Of a stretch of 64,000 bases of DNA, positions 1 through 10,227 are shown piece by piece. A program made the position numbers and the translations under genes. Numbering within the stretch: position 1 is the stretch's first letter; each line of letters begins with the position of its first letter. The stretch covers positions 850,450 to 914,449 of the forward strand of contig CAJNDS010000302.1 in assembly GCA_905221605.1 (NCBI GenBank), in the 5' to 3' direction. A model generated the notes under the pieces. That model was not told where the DNA came from and did not search any database. It saw only the letters and a list, made by a program, of their open reading frames with translations. This stretch comes from Symbiodinium natans (Eukaryota; Sar; Dinophyceae; Suessiales; Symbiodiniaceae).

Positions 1-1
1 T

Positions 2-1375
2 CTTGAACATGGTTTTGCCGGTCCACAATTCCTCCTCCGCTTCTCTATTCTCTCCCTCACTGTACTTATCCACCCAGTCTATCCATTCCGCCACGGTTTT
101 GCCATCTTTGTACACACGTTTGGATCTACATCTCTCGGCGAATCGCGGCACAAGTGCATGTATCTCTGGGAATCTCAGTGTTTCAAACCATGGATCGCAA
201 GCCTTCGTTCTTGGTTTGTTGTGGAAACACACCGCCTTATTACCCGTTAACATCCACTTGTCTAGTAGCCTCCCGTCGTCGTTGGCGGCCTTTCCTATCG
301 GTTCCTCCTCGATGTCTCTATCCGTGTCCGAGTCCACGCTTTTGGGACTACATTCATCCTGTTTCTCTCCGATCCTCCTCGGACTGGAATTTCCTCGCAC
401 GGGCAATTCAATCGCAAGAGGCGCTGGCATAGCAGGATAGATGTGATAGTCACTCCGCTCACTTTCACTAACGACCGTTGACATTCTATCCACCATGTAT
501 GGGATATCCCCGATGACTTTTAGTACTATCAAGCTCGAATCAGGCTTGACGAACACGGGGTTCGCGCCCGCCAGCCAATGGAACGAATATCCCATTTTCA
601 TACATCTCCTCCCCATCGATAGAACAGCGGGAGTACTCTCGAGCATTCTAATCCTCATCGTCTCAGGCATCCCTTGAATATCCATGCATATTTCTTGCTT
701 TGACGTGGTGTTGCCGTTGGCGGTGTTGAACCGCACTTTCTTCGCCTCAATAGCCATATCTTTTTCATCCTGGGTGAGGTCTGCTTCTGCTATCAGATCC
801 ATAGCGCACCCCGAGTCTATCATCCATCGTCTCATTACCGATGGCAAACAATGCTGTGCAGACGCCGCCGGTTGACTATCCTCTCGACTATCCACGCGGA
901 ATCTCTCGTCGACTATACCTATTCTCCTGCATTCCTCCACTATCCTATCAGCCAGTCTTGAAGCATCCTTACCTTCCTCGCCTTGCTCTCCGGCAAGTAT
1001 GTCCAGCACGACCTCTTCGGCTAGGGATATTCCTCGTAGCCTTGCCTTTGCCTCCTCAATCACGGGATATCGTTTCACATCATGTACATACCCCTTCTTG
1101 TGTACGTTTTTGCACTTTCGTACCATCTTGTCAGCTGTGTGTCCTTTCCAATAGCATATATCCAGTCCTGCTATCCCCGTCTCTTCGGAGCCCAACCCCT
1201 TGACTCGCCTATTACCCTTCTTCACTCGCTCCCTGCCTGTCGTTGTCACTAGTATTCCCCTATGCGTGCTTTCGGCGCCATCGTCTCTTTGTCGTACCAC
1301 AGGCATGGCCGCATACACCTGACTATCCTCGCTGGCCTGTGGGTTTCGGCCCGCCCCTAGCGAAAACTTGGCCCT
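2..1375 (-). CDS. Retroelement pol N-terminal part with aspartic protease motif (partial, runs off left edge)
   Basis: A frame of 458 codons is open from 1375 (just after an in-frame TGA at 1376-1378) down to base 2 and leaves the window. Around codon 187 it reads RRWMIDSGCAMDLI, the D-S-G active-site pattern of retroviral-type aspartic proteases. An upstream Cys/His segment (CYWKGHTADKMVRKC) near codon 79 could bind zinc. The preceding gag frame ends at 1357, so the frames overlap by about 19 bases and pol lies in the -1 frame relative to gag, a usual gag-pol arrangement. I saw no canonical slippery heptamer. Reverse transcriptase and integrase would lie beyond the left edge. Protease identity is supported by motif and context. 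Ty1/copia versus Ty3/gypsy cannot be decided. Confidence 0.75.
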
Positions 1376-1986
1376 TCACCATCAGCATGTGGACTCGATG
1401 GCCTTGTCTCCTTCTGCTCTATCTCTACTGTCTCAAAAGCCTCCCTAATGCTATTCGGGATAGCCTCGTGGAGCATTTTACACTTGTCATTTCTGCAGCT
1501 GCCGTACCGAAAATGCTCAAAGCAGTATCCCGCCTTCTTGAGGACCTCTTCCGCCTGACTATACAGATAAATGTCGTGCGAATGTTTGCAGTCCGCCGCA
1601 GTCATTGGGCAAGTTCCACGCGTATAGGGGTAGCAGACCCCTCTTTTTCCAAACGGCGACTTGGATCCATATCTATTCTTCGGGTCATCGGCTCTCCCCG
1701 CCTGCGAAAGTCCGTCCCTTCCTCTTCCCACAGATATCCCTCTTCCGTAGCTATTTCCCCCTGCGGGCGATGAACTCCTCGGTCTATCATCAGCGTACGC
1801 GCTTCTTCTATTCACCGGTGCTCTATAGGATCCCTGCTGAGCCGGCATCGCAGCATATCCAGTCGTGAACGCCTGTCGGCTCACCCGCATTGAGGCCTCA
1901 TCTATGTTCTTGTCCGCTCTCCACATCTCCAGTCTATCCTTGATTCTCTTTCGCAACCAGGTATGCGTCTTGGACTCATCCGGAAG
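1357..1986 (-). CDS. Gag C-terminal part with tandem CCCH zinc fingers
   Basis: This frame lies directly downstream of, and in frame with, the capsid-like frame at 1987-3372, separated only by the TAG codon at 1987-1989. It encodes about 209 residues and ends at a TAG at 1357-1359. Two adjacent zinc fingers are visible: CYPYTRGTCPMTAADCKHSH (C-x7-C-x6-C-x3-H) and CFEHFRYGSCRNDKCKMLH (C-x8-C-x4-C-x3-H). CCCH fingers bind RNA, so this is probably the nucleocapsid end of gag, using CCCH rather than the usual CCHC knuckle. The last codons overlap the start of the pol frame. There is no ATG near the beginning (a TTG lies at 1956), which supports production by reading through the TAG rather than independent initiation. 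Confidence 0.75.
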   Translation of the reverse strand, partial: LPDESKTHTWLRKRIKDRLEMWRADKNIDEASMRVSRQAFTTGYAAMPAQQGSYRAPVNRRSAYADDRPRSSSPAGGNSYGRGISVGRGRDGLSQAGRADDPKNRYGSKSPFGKRGVCYPYTRGTCPMTAADCKHSHDIYLYSQAEEVLKKAGYCFEHFRYGSCRNDKCKMLHEAIPNSIREAFETVEIEQKETRPSSPHADGEGPSFR

Positions 1987-3372
1987 CTATCTCCATGCCT
2001 CAATATCGTGGTTCAGCACCTGAACTCTCTGCACTTTCGAATGCAACATCCATCCCAGCTGTTGCTCGCTCCAGGTATTGCCTTTCAGCCCTATAAGGTT
2101 CGTGTGTGCCAGATCCCATCTAGTCATGAACTCCTCCAGTGCCTCTTCTTCGGGCTTCCCCGGGAAATTCATCACCTTCGTGCTACTCAGGCCATCGTAC
2201 AGTACCTGACTCTCTTTAGCAATCGGGATCTCAACATGCTTTACTATCAGCGTAAGCAATCTCATGGCCGTCATCGGTTTTCCATCTCCCACTTGCTGAG
2301 TCTTGTACATCTCCATCTTCACCTTCGCCGACAAGGACTCTGACTTTATTGCTCTCTTCAATCCGCTAAAAAGCTGGTTCTCTAACGCAGGATACTTGAG
2401 TTCCATGTCTATCATCGCTTCGCTCCTTTCGCGTACCCTCAATACCTGCGTGTATGCATAGTCCCCGTCATACAGATACGCAGCCTTCGCAGTGTGTGCA
2501 ACATCGCCCAGCCACAGTCCTACTTCCCCGGATGATGGCTCCTTCGCTATCGATATCTCGTTGCATTTCTCCATCCCTCTGGTGTCCTTGAACTTGTTAT
2601 ACCCTCCGCCTACCGGATTTCTGAACCTGGCATCATCCCCCTCATGATCGCGTCCACTCTGCGGCCTCGGAAGTCCTGTCCCCGCATATCCTCCGGCATC
2701 GCACCCCCTTCTATCAGTGGAGCACAGCATGCACAAGTCATCATGGTATTCATAGCAATTACCACACACTTCTCTTCCGCAGCCTTGGCACGCAATCATC
2801 ATTTCCGCTTGTCTAACACAAACGGGGCACCTTCTAATCCTAGTCTCTTCCCCCAACAAACCTCCATCTCCTTGTCTATCCTTTCTTCCATGCTCCCTTC
2901 TATCCCCAAAGGAACTCGGCGCAGGCGTGGCACCGGCACTTGGTCTTGCGGAGCCGGCGTTCGAAGCACCTCCCACACCCGGCGCTGGCATGGCGTACTC
3001 GGAGCTTTGCTTGCCGATCTCACCGATTCTATGCCACATGCTATCCAGTTCTGCTTTAAGGCTATCGTTTCGTCTCACCTGCTCCAGTCTCCGTTCATAC
3101 TCCCGTACCGTTGCCTCCAACTGCTCGTTCTTCTCCTTGAGTTCTAGCATCTCTCTACCTCGGAGATCAAGATCCGCTCTCATTTTAGATATCTCATCTC
3201 TGCTGTCCCGAACCATCCGCGCTACCGACTCTGTCACCCCCTTGTTCTCCCCCTTCATGCTTTCTATTTCGCTGATCAGGCTAGCGTTCTCCTTCACGAT
3301 CCGCTCATTCACCGTCTTAATCCCTGCAATTGACCTGTGATCTTGGCTACCTGTTGTTCTAACACAATGCAT
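1987..3372 (-). CDS. Gag capsid-like region with coiled coil and cysteine cluster
   Basis: The frame has 461 codons. Residues about 15-120 are charged and heptad-like (coiled coil), followed by a Pro/Ala/Gly linker. Residues about 182-217 hold a cysteine cluster, starting CPVCVRQAEMMIACQGCGRE and followed by further CxxC pairs and a His, spaced like a small treble-clef or RING/B-box zinc domain. The last 170 residues resemble a retrotransposon capsid region (VLYDGLSSTKVMNFPGKPEE and around). It ends in TAG at 1987-1989, but the same frame stays open for about 210 more codons. Its 5' end overlaps the upstream frame by 64 bases in the -1 frame, and the coiled-coil character continues across the overlap. 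The two are therefore probably one protein separated by frameshifting or a frameshift mutation. Confidence 0.65.
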   Translation of the reverse strand: MHCVRTTGSQDHRSIAGIKTVNERIVKENASLISEIESMKGENKGVTESVARMVRDSRDEISKMRADLDLRGREMLELKEKNEQLEATVREYERRLEQVRRNDSLKAELDSMWHRIGEIGKQSSEYAMPAPGVGGASNAGSARPSAGATPAPSSFGDRREHGRKDRQGDGGLLGEETRIRRCPVCVRQAEMMIACQGCGREVCGNCYEYHDDLCMLCSTDRRGCDAGGYAGTGLPRPQSGRDHEGDDARFRNPVGGGYNKFKDTRGMEKCNEISIAKEPSSGEVGLWLGDVAHTAKAAYLYDGDYAYTQVLRVRERSEAMIDMELKYPALENQLFSGLKRAIKSESLSAKVKMEMYKTQQVGDGKPMTAMRLLTLIVKHVEIPIAKESQVLYDGLSSTKVMNFPGKPEEEALEEFMTRWDLAHTNLIGLKGNTWSEQQLGWMLHSKVQRVQVLNHDIEAWR

Positions 3373-5993
3373 CTGTTCTCGATCCTCCGATCAACTACGG
3401 GACCCGTCATCTCCGGCCTCGAAGCCTCCATTCCTCGGGCGTTGTCGCTCCTGGCTCTTCCATCGGCTCCCCCACTTCCGCCGGGACCATCTCGCCCGCG
3501 TGACATCGTCGGTGGCTTTCCTATCTCCGCGCTGTTTCCTCGCGTTTTGCCTATCCCTTCGTTCCGTGTGCTCTCATCAATTCGAGCATTGACAAGGATA
3601 AATTCGCCCGTGACCCTCTTCTGCTCATCTATCATACGGCTCGACATTGACTCCATAGTCTTTTCCATCTTTCGCACAGTATCTTTCACCCAGGCCTGTT
3701 CTCCGTTTCTCTTTTCATCAACCCGCTCGGTCCTTGCCACGACATTCTCGCAAGTCTTGTGAACCTTTGTCATGCCCGCCACAATCTCGGCCACGCTCTT
3801 GCGGTTCTTTATCACCTCTCTCGCGACGGTCATTATGTGTTCCTTCTGTGCCAAAACCACTTCACTCAGCTTCTTGGTCTCTACACGCACTGCTCCATCT
3901 ATGCACAAGCCGTGACCCTCGCCAGGCTCTCTGCACCCGCATCCAGGACTTTTTCCTTGACTATTACAATGGGACGACGACGCTGTATCTATTCCGGCCT
4001 TCTGGCTCCCCTTGGACTTCAACTTCCTTAGTTCCTCGCCCGCTAACTTGATCTGGTCCCATTGTCTATTCAAAACTGTCTCCACTTTATCGAGCCTCTC
4101 ATTCTTCCATGTTCCATTCTCATGTCGCATTTGCATGCTCGAGAAGACCACTCCTATGCCACGTCTTACCTCATTCAATCCTGTCTCTAACGTGGCGATC
4201 TTCGTCCCGGCACTCTGTTTGGCTATGTCCGCTGAATGCTCCGCTGTGGACAATCGCTCCTCCACTCCCTTCAATCTAGTCGTAACAGAGGTCTTGAGCA
4301 CCTTCACGTTTTCAACCTGCCGTCTCATTCTCCGTGCGAGCTGTATTGCTCCCTCGGTCAGTTGCGGAGCCATTGCATCATCCATCCTATCCTCGCTGAC
4401 GCTCCCGTCCATGATCCGACTCATCTCTTTCAGCTCCTGCGACAGTGTTGTCTTGGTATCTATCTGCTGCGATTCTATCCAACCTTTCCAGTGCTTCACC
4501 TCCTCCTCGCATTCCACCAATCTCTTGCTCACGACGTCCGCCTTTTCCGCTGAACTATTAGCAATTGCACTTGCACATTCACTTGCCACTTTAAGCTTGG
4601 CTACGTCGGTCTGCGTGTCCACAACCACCGTCTGTGAATCATCTATCCTGCCGTCTATCTCTCCTAACGAAGACTTGTCCGGATCGGCAGGAGTTCTCAC
4701 CTTTGCCCGCCTAGGTGGGGATGATGTTGCCCTCATCTCATCGTTCCTGCCTCGTCCTTCAGGAGGAGTATTGATCCCGAAGTGCTCGTATTGCCCACCT
4801 ATCCCAGGGGATCGTGGAGCCGGGGATCGATTGCCCCATCCCTCGCTACCCTGATCCGGGGTGATCATTCCTGCCTGATGGATCGGTCCCCCAATTTCTG
4901 TCGATTTCGACTTCTTGGCTGCGGGGACGCTCTCGGCTATCTGGTTCATCTCCTTAACGGCCTGCTCCGCTCGTTGCTTACGCAGTCCCTCATCCATCTT
5001 GCCTATCTTGCTGGTGGTACCAACTCCATTTTCCGATCCACCCGGGCTATCCCTCTTCAATGATGTAGATCGACCACCTGAGTGTCCACTATCCGACCCC
5101 ATCGACATCTTTCGTGACCTGTCTTTCTCTACCCCTGCGATCTCGGCACCATATATCCCAGCGTTCCACCGTTCCTGCGAATCCGATTGCATCGTCATGG
5201 GCGTTGATCCAGGCTCTCCTGGTCCCTGATCTGTGAAGAACTTCGCAAAGTCCACGTCAGTGATGACCCCCGTTTCCTCGAGAGTACTCCTGATCCCATG
5301 TGATCCCCACTCTATTCCGATCGTCGTAGTCTGGTCCATCCCCACATCTTTCAATGCTCCAATGTTCCCGCCTGGCGATGTCTCCGAGAGGCCTGTAGAT
5401 GAGAACACAGACAGCGCTCTATCCTCACTCTCACTGACCGCGTTCTGCGTTACCGCTGAAGATCCGTTAGCTATCAACTCCAGATCTGTAGGATCGGCAC
5501 GGACGTTCCCAATCATGGCCGCACTACTCGAATATACTCCGGGGACGAGATCATCCCCATTCCCTCTGCCCATCCAATGTCCGCTATCCACACCTCTCGT
5601 GCGATCACCCCCAACACCGAGCTCGCCACTGTTCATCATCACATCTATTCCATCATCATTTCTCCTGGTCGTCCTATCGTGATCTGACGATGATGACACC
5701 GCAAGGCTATCCACTCTATCCTCGATCGCCATCTCTATCCTGGAGCCACTGATTCCCTTGGCACCTCCCGTCAACTCGTACTCCGCTCCGTGGGACATAT
5801 TCTCGGAGGGGATGACGAACGGTCCTTCTTCCGTTCTTCCACCTATTCCAGCCAGATCCTCGATAGCAAGCGTCGGGGTCCTGGCGTTTCCTGCTTCTAT
5901 CCCGCCTCTTCCGGCCCTGTACTCATTCAAATCCGTAGCTCCCATGATTGGATCGAATACTACAGGACTGCTTGCAAGCATGCTAAGCTGCAT
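3309..5993 (-). CDS. Long gag-like N-terminal frame of the retroelement
   Basis: This is an 894-residue frame starting at an ATG (5993-5991) that overlaps the TGA of the preceding frame as TGATG. The first 430 residues are Gly/Ser/Asp-rich and probably disordered. The remainder is rich in Lys, Glu, Val and Met and is predicted by eye to be largely coiled coil. It includes a short Cys-rich stretch (CGCREPGEGHGLC) near residue 710. No known domain was recognised. It is far longer than usual gag N-termini. It may be a structural coiled-coil scaffold of the particle, but this is inference from position only. Confidence 0.6.
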   Translation of the reverse strand: MQLSMLASSPVVFDPIMGATDLNEYRAGRGGIEAGNARTPTLAIEDLAGIGGRTEEGPFVIPSENMSHGAEYELTGGAKGISGSRIEMAIEDRVDSLAVSSSSDHDRTTRRNDDGIDVMMNSGELGVGGDRTRGVDSGHWMGRGNGDDLVPGVYSSSAAMIGNVRADPTDLELIANGSSAVTQNAVSESEDRALSVFSSTGLSETSPGGNIGALKDVGMDQTTTIGIEWGSHGIRSTLEETGVITDVDFAKFFTDQGPGEPGSTPMTMQSDSQERWNAGIYGAEIAGVEKDRSRKMSMGSDSGHSGGRSTSLKRDSPGGSENGVGTTSKIGKMDEGLRKQRAEQAVKEMNQIAESVPAAKKSKSTEIGGPIHQAGMITPDQGSEGWGNRSPAPRSPGIGGQYEHFGINTPPEGRGRNDEMRATSSPPRRAKVRTPADPDKSSLGEIDGRIDDSQTVVVDTQTDVAKLKVASECASAIANSSAEKADVVSKRLVECEEEVKHWKGWIESQQIDTKTTLSQELKEMSRIMDGSVSEDRMDDAMAPQLTEGAIQLARRMRRQVENVKVLKTSVTTRLKGVEERLSTAEHSADIAKQSAGTKIATLETGLNEVRRGIGVVFSSMQMRHENGTWKNERLDKVETVLNRQWDQIKLAGEELRKLKSKGSQKAGIDTASSSHCNSQGKSPGCGCREPGEGHGLCIDGAVRVETKKLSEVVLAQKEHIMTVAREVIKNRKSVAEIVAGMTKVHKTCENVVARTERVDEKRNGEQAWVKDTVRKMEKTMESMSSRMIDEQKRVTGEFILVNARIDESTRNEGIGKTRGNSAEIGKPPTMSRGRDGPGGSGGADGRARSDNARGMEASRPEMTGPVVDRRIENRCIVLEQQVAKITGQLQGLRR

Positions 5994-6472
5994 CACGGCA
6001 TCCCCTCTACCTGCGGGACTGCGAGCAACTCCCGCAATTCTTCGCCTGGGTCCCTCCCCTGAGTGCTTGACGCGTCCGCTATCCCGGCATAGCCCAGCCC
6101 TCCCGACTTCCCCACACTATCCAGCGTCGCCACGATCTCCAAGCTTCTATCCGGCAGTCCTGGCGGTGGCCCTGGCACTAACATACTATCCGCAGCGCTC
6201 GACCTAACGTCTACAGTAAGCGGTCCTGACAAGCTGAGGCCGAAACGATCTCTATCAGCATTGCTATCCGTCTCCATTCCTGTCCTTCCACTATTCCGTC
6301 CGTCGTCGATGAAGTCCATGTTCTCGACGTCGGCTATACTTCGCACGTGACTATCAGCGGCGGCCACATTCTGATTGACCGCATTGACCTGGTCCTCGAG
6401 GAATCTATTCCCTGTTCCTAACACATCACTATCGCTAGACTCACTGCTCCCAATGCTATCACGTGTGGACAT
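5993..6472 (-). CDS. First frame of the retroelement (short acidic protein)
   Basis: From the ATG at 6472-6470 this frame gives 159 residues beginning MSTRDSIGSSESSDSDVLG, acidic and Ser/Asp-rich. Upstream codons to about 6613 are also open but lack an ATG. Its TGA overlaps the next ATG by one base (TGATG), a layout compatible with termination-reinitiation or a -1 shift into the long frame that follows. No domain was recognised. The low-complexity composition matches the start of the next frame, so the two may be one disordered N-terminal region broken by a shift. Confidence 0.5.
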   Translation of the reverse strand: MSTRDSIGSSESSDSDVLGTGNRFLEDQVNAVNQNVAAADSHVRSIADVENMDFIDDGRNSGRTGMETDSNADRDRFGLSLSGPLTVDVRSSAADSMLVPGPPPGLPDRSLEIVATLDSVGKSGGLGYAGIADASSTQGRDPGEELRELLAVPQVEGMP

Positions 6473-7260
6473 TGCTGCAGTCAATGAACACAAATGACAA
6501 ATGCGGAAAACTTCGCTATGCAAGTGGTACCTCTTCGCTATACCAAGAAAAAACTTCTCGAACAGCTCGTCCAGGCCAAGCAACAAGGCTCTTAACCTGT
6601 GCGAAGTGTCCAAACCAATGAAAACTTGCGCAACCCGTTCCAGTAACTAGCTCAGGCCACACGAGGAGAAAGAAGTTGTATATTTACAGTTGTAGGTTGT
6701 AATGTTGCACCAGAAGTAACAGTATCCCTGTCAACGGGGAACTCAAGGTAGCTAGCCAATCGTTCCGAGCCACTCCCGACGTTAACTATCGGAAGGATCC
6801 CCAGAGTTGCTATCTCCAGGGGGTGGTAACCTATCGCTCTAGATGTATCCACTAGCCGTCCGGCTGCGTGTTGTACACCTATCCCGATATTCACCTGAAC
6901 AGCCACCTGCCCTCAGTATCCTCCGGCCTCCGGCTATGAGTTGTAAAGAGGACAGACAACTATCCCAAAGGTTAGGGAAGGATCTATCCCTCGTCAACGC
7001 TCGATCCTTTTAGCTCCTCTGGCCTCCGGCTGCGAGTTGGCTAATCAGATCCACAACGTACAGGGACACTATCCACGGGGGCGAAAACTGTACAAATCTG
7101 GCTGCTACGATACTAAGAAGGGCCCTTCTTGAGCAGCTCGCGGCTGCGAACGGACACGAAGTCCATATGCTATCCAGGCTCGTCCACGAGGAGGTCGGCA
7201 TCTATCCCAGGCCCAAACCCGAAATCATTGTACAAGCTAAGTTCGCACCCCATGAAATTG
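6473..7260 (-). other. 5' leader or possible LTR end of the retroelement
   Basis: No convincing coding sequence here. The stretch keeps the same composition as the retroelement, with many CTATCC words. It contains a near-identical pair of 25-base direct repeats (TCCTCyGGCCTCCGGCTryG core) at 6919-6943 and 7015-7039, plus a shorter related copy near 6857. After about 7,260 the composition changes completely, so the element's 5' boundary probably lies near there. An LTR cannot be confirmed because the other end lies outside the window. Confidence 0.4.
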
Positions 7261-7783
7261 ACTTGACCTCTTTGTGCTAAACAACATTTAGCTTTAAGGG
7301 CTACAAGCTAAAAAAAATGATATAATAATGATGATAATAATAATAATTAAAATAGGTTCAGATGCCCGCAGATTCAGGTGCCTGCCAGAACTTTGCTCGC
7401 CGCGCTGAAGTGGTGGGGAGATTCTATCAGGAGGTATAGGTCGGGTAACTGTTGCTTTGGGTTATGTAAGTGGCCTTAGTTGGGGCGCTCGCAACTCTAC
7501 CTGTCCTTCCCATGAACCTTCAAACTAAGCCCTAGACACCGGACACCCCAAAGCCTAAGCCCCCATAAGAGGCAAGGCGCCAGTTGATGTGTGGTGGATG
7601 CATTGCCTGGCCAACACGTCGTTTTGGGTGCAAGGTCTAGGTCCTGGGATGCAAGGTCTAGGGTCTGGGATGTACCCTAAACACTGAACCTTCAGCCTAA
7701 ACCCTAGGGTTTATGTCTCGATTCCTCCAGCAGGGGGTACGACACATCCAAGATGTAAAGCAGGCGAACAGGTACGAATAGAG

Positions 7784-7821
<38 letters not shown>

Positions 7822-8225
7822 GTTATTATTATTTTAAATTTCCCTTCATACGCGGTCAGCACGAGCCTGAGGATGGACCCGCCCCCAACACGCCAGAACC
7901 CTAGCCCCCACCAAACCCTCAGAAGCCTTAGAACCCGCAGGGCCTCGCAGGTGCACCCACACTCCGCGCTCCAGCTCAATCTTCAACTGCCGGTACCCCC
8001 AGCCAGAGAAGCCCTGACGACAATAGTTCAGAGCTCCGCAGCACCGGAGAAGAACATCTGGCTCAATACAGGCTCTGCGGTCGTGATACACTATGCAACT
8101 ACGCATCCCCATCAGTATAACAGCCTTACATACTTGACATTCATGTCCTCAACATTTTAGACCGGTATCATGACCACGATGACCCGAAACCCTAAACCCG
8201 AAACCCTAAACCCCAAACCCTGAAC
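7261..8225. other. Transition region with AT-rich microsatellite; no confident gene
   Basis: This is the start of the TTTAGGG-rich landscape. AT-rich ATA/TAA repeats lie at 7,318-7,352 and a (TTA)n tract at 7,784-7,825. Small plus-strand islands at about 7,370-7,430, 7,585-7,640 and 7,730-7,771 have AG and GT edges and could be exons. They do not chain into one clear reading, so I leave them unassigned. Confidence 0.35.
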
Positions 8226-8341
8226 CCCAAGCCGGCGCCTTGATCACCTTCAGCATTCCTCTGGGGCACCCCTCCCTCGCGCGGTCGGCCACCGTCAGGA
8301 GGTCGCCGCCCAGCGCGAGGCCAGAGTGGAGCCTGGCGCTT
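8226..8341 (-). CDS. Internal exon of an unknown split gene
   Basis: A 116-base island between AG (8342-8343, reverse strand) and a donor GTTCAGGGTTTGGGG. One frame gives 38 codons including GGDLLTVADRAREG and MLKVIKAPAW. It starts with one base of a split codon and ends with one. The intron downstream of it in transcription starts directly with TTTAGGG-type repeat. The family is unknown. Neighbouring exons were not assigned. Confidence 0.45.
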
Positions 8342-9128
8342 CTTCGGGCAGAGTACGACAAGAATACGAAGAATCATGACAAGAGCAGTAGTAGTAGCAA
8401 TAACGACTAGCAAATATGATACCAATAATCATGATGAACAAAATGTAACAGCAACAACAATGATAGCGGATGGTAATCAGGATAAGAATCATAGCAGCAC
8501 CCAAAAGAATGAGAACATTCATTCTACCATAAGATTAAGAGGAACTCAGGCTTCTTGATTTTGTCCCGTCTGATTCGCATTTCACACGTATTTCATACGT
8601 GTGGATTTATTTGTGCTAATGTTGGTGGATCTCAGTGGTTCCAAAATGAGTGCCCCGCCCACCCACCCACCCACCCCGAATTTCGGCCTTGCCTTTCAAG
8701 CAAACGAGGGCAGGTCCCATACTAGGGGTACCCCAGTACCCCTACTTTCCCCTCATCTGCGGTTGAGATATGAACATAAACCCTAAACCCCAATCCACAC
8801 CGGCACAACAGAACTGGGCACTGCTGTCTAAGTCCCAGTCGTCTTTGCACCAGGCACGTTGTCATAACCTGTTTCGGGCTCCGGGGGGGCTTAGGGCCTT
8901 CAGGGGTTTTAGTTAGGAGTTGAGGGGTTTTAGGGGTTTAGGAGTTTGAGGGGTTAGGGTTTATAGGGTTTAGAGCAGTTTGGGGCTTTGGGGTTTGAGG
9001 GAGTTGGCGTTTGAGGCTTTAGGGATGTAAGGCTTTAGGGTTTTTACGGAGTTCGGATTTCGGGCTCATGGTATCGCTTCCTTCCGCGCACGACTCTTGC
9101 AACTCGGCACATGGGGTTTTTCGATGTT

Positions 9129-9228
9129 GCGGGGTACCTTGTTGGGGGTCCTTAAAACAAGGGAGATCCTACTATTTGGGGGTCTAAAGTTTGGGGGCGC
9201 CCCTTTTCGTAAAGCCCCACATGTCATG
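9129..9228. mobile_element. Copy of a GGGTACC/TTCGTAAA element family
   Basis: Contains the ordered words GGGGTACCTTGTTGGGGGTCC, CCTACTATTTGGGGGTCTAAA and CCCCTTTTCGTAAAGCCCC, shared with similar stretches near 28,862, 52,236, 54,441 and 61,930. The ends are poorly defined and there is no coding capacity. Confidence 0.5.
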
Positions 9229-9334
9229 AGTCCAAGGCGAAACCCAAAACCTTAATCCCTAAACCCTAAACCCTACACCCTTAACTCTAAACCCTACACC
9301 CTTAATCCTAAACCCTAAACCCTAAACCCTAAGC

Positions 9335-9396
9335 CGTCAGGCCACCATGAAGCCACCGCAGGTTCTCGTCCAGGTTGTTGCCTGCGACGGGTCCAC
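9335..9396 (-). CDS. Internal exon of an unknown split gene
   Basis: A 62-base island preceded (reverse strand) by CACAG and followed by GCTTAGGGTTTAGGG, implying a GC donor. It reads GPVAGNNLDENLRWLHGGLT in one frame. It may belong with the exon at 8226-8341, but I could not join them in phase. Function unknown. Confidence 0.4.
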
Positions 9397-9949
9397 CTGT
9401 GGCCAGATGGGCGCTTCCCAAAATGGGGAGGACCCAAACGTTTATGAACCTAAGAAGGGTTTAGGGTTTAGGGTTTAGGGTTTAGGCTTTAGGGTTTAGG
9501 CTTTAGGGTTTAGGGTTTAGGGCTTAGGAAAAAAACCCAAAAACGGGTACCTGTAATTTGGGTAACTAGAGGGAAGCGTACAATCACAGGTTGCTATCTC
9601 TGCTCCTTAGCATGGATGTCGTATGAATGTCGCTCATCAGAGTGTAAAGTATCTCATTCATGTTGTACGAGTAACTATATTCAAGAGGCGTTTCGTGTTC
9701 GTCGCTGTCCCTTTTAATAGTTCGTTCTTTTCATACAAGTCTATTAACAACCCGCGTTCTTCATTTGGTGCTTTATTCCCTTCTCAATGTAGCCTTAAAC
9801 CCGAAACCCAAACCCCAAACCCTAAACCCACTAAACCATTGGATTGCAGACTTTGGGTTGTCCACGAGGGTTTTCTGCCTCGACGGGCAATCGACCAAGT
9901 AAACGGACTCAAAAACCCACACCCCGCGGGTGGTTGATAAGAGCTCGCA

Positions 9950-10120
9950 ACCCAAAACCCTAAACCCTAAACCCTAAACCCTAAACCCTAAACCCTAAAC
10001 CCTAAACCCTAAACCCTAAACCCTAAACCCTAAACCCTAAACCCTAAACCCTAAACCCTAACCAAACCCTAAACCCGAAACCCTAAACCCGAAACCCTAA
10101 ACCCTAAAACCCTAAACCCG
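9950..10120. repeat. (CCCTAAA)n telomere-type array
   Basis: About 20 near-perfect tandem CCCTAAA units with a few degenerate copies. In this window such arrays are internal and flank exon-like islands, so this is not taken as a chromosome end. Confidence 0.95.
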
Positions 10121-10227
10121 CAAACCAAGTTGAGCCTTTGTAGACCTTCTCTTCCAGGAGAGGCTGCAGCGATCCAAACGCCAAGGCATTCCAGTCTGTG
10201 CCACGAGTGTCCGGCCTGGCAGCGACA

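Noticed and set aside
3-6207. Plus-strand frames of 90-280 codons across the first 6 kb
   Set aside because: They are antisense shadows of the retroelement frames, rich in Ser/Pro/Leu with no motifs.
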